Positions 59,201-64,000 of a stretch of DNA of 64,000 nucleotides are shown here, one piece after another. The position numbers were made by a program, and so were the translations under genes. The notes under the pieces were generated by a model. That model was not told the DNA's origin, searched no databases, and worked only from the letters and a program-made list of their open reading frames with translations. This DNA comes from Arctopsyche grandis (Eukaryota > Arthropoda > Insecta > Trichoptera > Hydropsychidae). The stretch lies in NCBI RefSeq assembly GCF_051622035.1, contig NC_135359.1:27681501-27745500 (forward strand), given 5' to 3'. The first letter of the stretch is position 1, and each line of letters starts with the position of its first letter.

Positions 59201-59589
59201 CGTCACCACTGTGTTTTCGGCCACGAATTTAAATTTCGGCGCCTTGTTTCGCCAATGTCACTTTAATTCGCCGAAGCGGAAATGACCGTGTATAATATTT
59301 GACAAATGCTTCGCGCACCACTTTAGGTAAATTCGGATGAAAACTTTAACCGGAAAATTGGAACAATCCATTTACATATTTCCGTCTGAACTTAAATCTT
59401 GAACTTACATATGTATATGTATATACAAAAAAAAATATTACTAAGGTTGAAAGTTGACGTACGGAATACAATGACTTGATATACGGTCTGCTTAGTATGA
59501 TAAACTATGACTGTGTATTAATGGTTCAAGCTAGCTCAAATCAATCTTCTGTCATATTAGTCATACGTTATCCATCGTCTCTGCTGACT
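56261..59589. other. Long gap with a dispersed repeat
   Basis: 57370-57590 is the second copy of the repeat at 47.34 kb. A GC-elevated stretch at 58.97-59.30 kb contains GTAGCACCTAGTGCTAC, a perfect 7-bp stem with a 3-nt loop. No coding gene is supported. Confidence 0.4.
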
Positions 59590-59792
59590 TTGAGATTGTA
59601 AATAGGTTTTTGAGCTCTTTTTCCTATTATGCTTTAGATTAACATTAGAATAATATAATACTGTGATTACTAACCAAATTAAATTAAAATTGTAAAATAG
59701 AAAATGATCAGTAGATCAGTAGCTATTAAAATAGATATAAGATGTATTGTGAACATAATTTCGTAATAATAAAAAGCATTTAAAAATCAAAA
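59590..59792 (+). mobile_element. Non-LTR 3' UTR fragment, copy C
   Basis: AGGTTTTTGAGCTCTTTTTC through AAAAGCATTTAAAAATCAAA, the same 3' UTR as copies A and B, with even deeper 5' truncation. Confidence 0.75.
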
Positions 59793-62723
59793 AATCTGCT
59801 GACTTTGAACGGGATGAAGTTATTCAATTCGTCCGCATTTCGAGTACCTCTGTAATAAATGGTGAACCAGATATTAAAATGTCTGTTTATTTTCTGTGCC
59901 ATAACAGGTCACTCTGAATCGATAATATGGCTAAATGTGTATATGAATTTGTGCAATGTAACATAGGTATAAAGATATTATTATTATAAACCGCAAGCAT
60001 GTTTATTACTTGCAACAATCAAAAAATTTGGACTAGCCACACGCCAGGGGGAAAGGGGATATTGCTAATTTTAACGTATGCGTCACAAAAATTAATTTAG
60101 ATAAATTAGCAAATTCCAAACTGGTTAACTTGACTTTCCGCCACCCACTCGTCTTGTTAGATTTTAATTGTTTAAACGCCTTTAACCTTTTCTATACATT
60201 ATAACATTTGCATTAGTAAGTAATTTCAAAGCTTAAGAAACATTCCTGTAGATAAACATTTTAATAAAAGATTTTGCAGTAGTTTCTTGGTCTACTCGTA
60301 AAAAATATATATGTATGTATAAGTTAATATAAAAAAATTGTAACAATTTGATTATGCAAAATTTTTGATTTATTTATTATATTTCGTCCACAAAATGTCT
60401 ATTTGTTCAAAGGGGAAGAAAATGCAAGAATATTTAAAAAAAGCTTTACTACAGTGAAGTACACTGGTAGATCTATTGCATACCAGTAGAGAGGTCATGA
60501 CTTCAAGTACCAGCGAAATACGGAGCTGGCGAGATCTTGTGGTTATTAAAATACAGATTGAACATCTCCTTTTAAAATTTTCCGATTTTTCCAGCCTAAT
60601 TATTTTGACAGATCCAATAAATCATTATCTTCCTCCTTAGTTTCTCGCAAATTTGAGTAATTAGCATCTCGAAGTCTTATAAAATGCTACCTACATAATG
60701 TATTTCTCGCAAATTTGCGGTGCATAGAAGATTTTGTTAATTATTCATAGATGTCTCTATTGCATTATATGTAGTGTTATGTTTGAAAAATTTTCCATAG
60801 ATGTCTTTATTGTATTATATATACAGAAAGCAATAACGTTTTACAATTTTGTCGAGTAATACTATTTTTCTTCAGAAACAATAATTGAAACGAATCGAAC
60901 TCCTGCTACGTAAGAAATCCCTTATAAATGTGTTTCATACGACTGGAGTATAAGTTTGATTGATTGCGAAACCCATACACGCACAAGCCGAAAGTAAAAC
61001 TATTGAATTTCCTCAAGAACGGAATACAAACGAAAAACTCAAAAGCAATACGGATATATGTACATACGTATGTATGTATAAAAATACACAAACCAAGAGC
61101 AGAATAAATATCGCAGCCAACATTGATTACATCCACACATACAGAGAACATGACGTATCAAAAGCGTACATATTATATTACGAAATCCAACGCAGTCAAT
61201 ATATCGAACCAAATTTACGCCAAAACTTAATACGGTCTACAAATTAAAACCGGCTTATATTCATATCATTAAATTCAGCACACCTACATACGAAAACGGC
61301 CATCAGATTAGGGCAGGCCGCTTACCCGAGACCTGCGTTCGCATTTCTACGCCCTTTGTACACACAAAATCCCACCCTTTGGGATTCGCAACATCTACCT
61401 GTACAAGACTATCCTATTTGAATAATTAGGCGAAACCGTATTTTCGCTACGCACTCCTACGCAGCCGTTCGTCGTATCCATTATGGCTGAAAAAAGTATT
61501 TAATATCACAAGTTAACCCTCGGTTGCCGCTGTGGAGTCTGTCGGATATTTAACATCGATTATTTTTGGGGATTTTTCCGGCGAAATCAACACATGTGGT
61601 TTTCTATTTTCAATTTTGGCAATTTGGTAAATGATAATAAATTAAGAGGGTTTCACGGTTCTTTGCCGTTTGTCATGAAATTTAATTTATGTTCGAGTCG
61701 GGGTCCGATGGACCCGTCGCATTCTGATAATAAATTGACTATTTCGGTATGAATTTATTGTCTATTAGCACAATTTAATTGTTTTCTTCACAAATCTATA
61801 AATTAAAATTAAGCTTCATATAATTGAAAACCACTTTTCTAATTTTATATCGAATTTTCTTATTATGTATTAAAGTTAAGCATTAAAACTTTGTGTATAT
61901 GTACAGTAAAATTAAAATAATTATATAATAATAAAGATAATATTGATATGTAAATAATAACAAAATTAACTAATAACAAAGTGAATATGAGAGTTCTTAA
62001 AATAAGCCAAAATTTCAGTTCAAATACATATACTGTTGATTGAATGAAATTCTGTTTAATATCTTGAGCAGTTATAAAACGATTGGCTAAACTTGCAAGA
62101 TCCGATCTTCCAGTGGAGTGTTTTTTTTCCAACCGGGCTTTTTAACCGAAGGTTCACACATCCTGTTTCTTTACAATGTTTCAGAATATGGTTTACCCTT
62201 GAGAAGTGATAATGAATATCCCAACTATGCTCCAATTAGGTGCATATAATCCATTGGATGATAGCGAAATTTTCTTCCAAAACAATTTTTTTTGTAAAAT
62301 GCAGTTACTCAAACGAAACAACTTGATACGAGGATTGTAAAAATAATAAGTACTGAATAGTCTTAACATATTTGTAAAAATGCCTTTTTTAATAAAAAAA
62401 ACGTAAAAATAGTTTAAACGTAATAAAGTTTGGAACCTTTCTGTTGAGAAATTCCAAGAAAACGACAAAATTGAGAGTTGCGATTGTCGTGATCGGCACT
62501 GTATGTACTGATTATGAAAAAAATCTTAGAATTTTTAAATAAAACACAAGCTTTCCTACTTGGAAATCGTCGGTTGCCCGATGACCTACTCTGTATTGTA
62601 CTTTTGATTTACATATTATGTATATATATTACGACAAATATAATATGATTTTGTACTAAAAAGTTTTGGTTTGGTTTTGCGAGTGTATATACACATAAGA
62701 GTAGACAGAATATATGTATCTAC
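59793..62723. other. Long AT-rich gap
   Basis: Nothing beyond short spurious frames and small simple repeats. No gene, RNA or clear transposon is seen. Confidence 0.4.
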
Positions 62724-63145
62724 TAGAGTTTCCAATTATTCAACTTCATCAACTATTCGAATATCGAATAGTAAAATTCAAAATATTTGAATAGTTTTAA
62801 ACAATAGAAAACAGCGTGAAATATTAATTCAAAATTATTAAAATAAACAATATAAGTGAAACGAAATATTTCTGCTTATCCATAAAAATTGCGTTCCCGC
62901 TTCGGACTGTATTTTCGTTTCCGTTTTAAATAAACGCTGCAATAAGTTCGCTTACGTAAAATACATACGTTCAATTTCTAAAGCGAGAAATTACAATGTC
63001 AAGTTCCACGAATCCATAGCTACGAGGCGAGACTAATACGTCATTCACACAATACACTGTTGCGTTACATAATTGCTCAAATATTCGAATAACGAATAGT
63101 TCAAAATAGGCCGAATATACTCGAGTATTCGAATTGTAAACTCTA
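62724..63145. mobile_element. Inverted-repeat element, relative of 7.93 kb
   Basis: Ends TAGAGTTTCCAATTATTC and the inverse of TAGAGTTTACAATTCGAA. The interior has repeated ATTCGAATA segments. No target duplication is preserved. It is probably an older, diverged member of the hAT-type MITE family. Confidence 0.55.
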
Positions 63146-63185
63146 ATATTTTTTCAGAACAATTCTTGTCTCAAATATTCAAAAT

Positions 63186-63502
63186 GGTTACCTGACAACT
63201 CGTTCACAGATTTTCCGTAAACCGAGGATGCACTCCAGGCATTACGTATACGGCCATCTCTTTCTCACCCCGTCTGTTCACCTAGATCTCGTTTACTATG
63301 CCATTACGTATGCAGCCAACTATTTCACAGACCGTCTGTTATCGGTGAACAGACGGTCTGTGAAAGAGATGGCTGCATACGTAATGGCAGAGTAAACGAG
63401 ATCATGGTGAACAGACGGGGTGAGAACAAGATGGCCGTATACGCAATGCCTGGAGCGCATCCTCGGTTTACGGAAAATCTGTGAACTAGTTGTCGTGTCA
63501 CC
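63186..63502. mobile_element. Foldback element with arms of about 155 bp (MULE-like)
   Basis: The left arm ends at 63340 and the right arm starts at 63348, with a 7-nt loop ATCGGTG. The arms are nearly perfect complements. Ends are GGTTACCTGACAACTCG and GGTGACACGACAACTAG. Flanks ATTCAAAAT (63177-63185) and ATTCCAAAT (63503-63511) match at 8 of 9 positions. Very long inverted repeats with a 9-bp duplication point to a Mutator-like foldback. Its RNA would be a long hairpin. Confidence 0.75.
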
Positions 63503-63511
63503 ATTCCAAAT

Positions 63512-64000
63512 ACGTCATAGCAATGATTGCTAAGTACCGAAGAGATATACATATTTACATAATTCCGGCAGATTAATTTCAAGACGCCTTACAAGCGTCC
63601 ACTTTGCATTTTCTTAGAAGAAGTGCAATCGTATGACTTTTGTGGAGCAATGCGACTTATTTAGAGTTTCAGGATGTCAGAATGCATAGTGCACATGCAC
63701 TACATTCTATATACACATACAAAGAAGGTTTGGTTTTATTTGTAACCGGTGATTTACAGCCGCGAAATCTCGTTTCATATACGAGAGACGAATGGCGGGG
63801 TTTTAGTGTGCATGGCCGCAACCGCCAAGAGCTTTTTCGTCTGGAGACTTGAGTCTCTTTTGAGTAACTCGACCGCAAACCGAGAGTACTCTAGCTGCAA
63901 ATTTTGATATACTTTCACCGCCATACAGAATTCATGGCAGCAATCGTGTTAGAAGCTGTGCGCTCTCTCCGGCCGTAAATCTCTCCACTGTCGCTTTTGA
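63512..64000. other. Gap to window end
   Basis: No gene is seen. The last 200 bp are moderately GC-richer and may belong to a feature beyond the window. Confidence 0.4.

Overview
This window is a gene-poor, strongly AT-rich piece of an insect nuclear genome. Spliced genes, poly(A) signals, SINEs and several transposon superfamilies exclude a prokaryote. The bHLH protein (delilah/taxi type), the Kekkon-type LRR-Ig receptor and the duplicated digestive M14 carboxypeptidases are insect genes. Helitron ends of the TCTATA...GCGAAGCCGGG...CTAG type suggest Lepidoptera or a close relative; this rests on my memory of such ends and is an inference.

Host genes, left to right: a delilah/taxi-like bHLH gene (11.3-11.8 kb, minus); an intronless, GC-rich UBE2K/UbcD4-type E2 with a UBA domain (19.1-19.7 kb, plus); a Kekkon-family receptor in two coding exons (24.9-27.5 kb, minus) with an intron in its 5' UTR; a possible set of three short symmetric exons (40.1-40.4 kb, plus); a complete five-exon zinc procarboxypeptidase (43.2-45.4 kb, plus); and its tandem paralogue (52.4-54.0 kb, plus), now broken by two in-frame TAG codons, a lost splice acceptor and a lost stop. 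The two carboxypeptidases share promoter layout and exon structure. Their 3' halves, including intron 4, are far more alike than their 5' halves, which suggests gene conversion. I see no operon-like or pathway link among the other genes.

Most of the rest is mobile DNA. At 28.06-38.56 kb lie three non-autonomous Helitron-like units joined head to tail, filled with GC-rich minisatellites whose units carry CTTCG-centred hairpins. An apparently full-length 4.1 kb non-LTR retrotransposon sits inside the first unit. Its ORF1 and ORF2 are in one frame, separated only by a TAG followed by CAACCA, which fits the UAG-CARYYA readthrough context, and ORF2 has no AUG for about 140 codons. This is the most interesting feature here. 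Elsewhere there are a decayed hAT element inserted in an (AT)n tract, hAT-type and MULE-like foldback MITEs, a Harbinger remnant nested in a duplicated repeat, tRNA-derived SINEs of two subfamilies, RTE and Jockey/CR1-like 3' fragments, and long (AT)n runs. The remaining AT-rich stretches show nothing I can support as a gene; they are described as gaps. All calls come from reading the sequence; no database search was possible.
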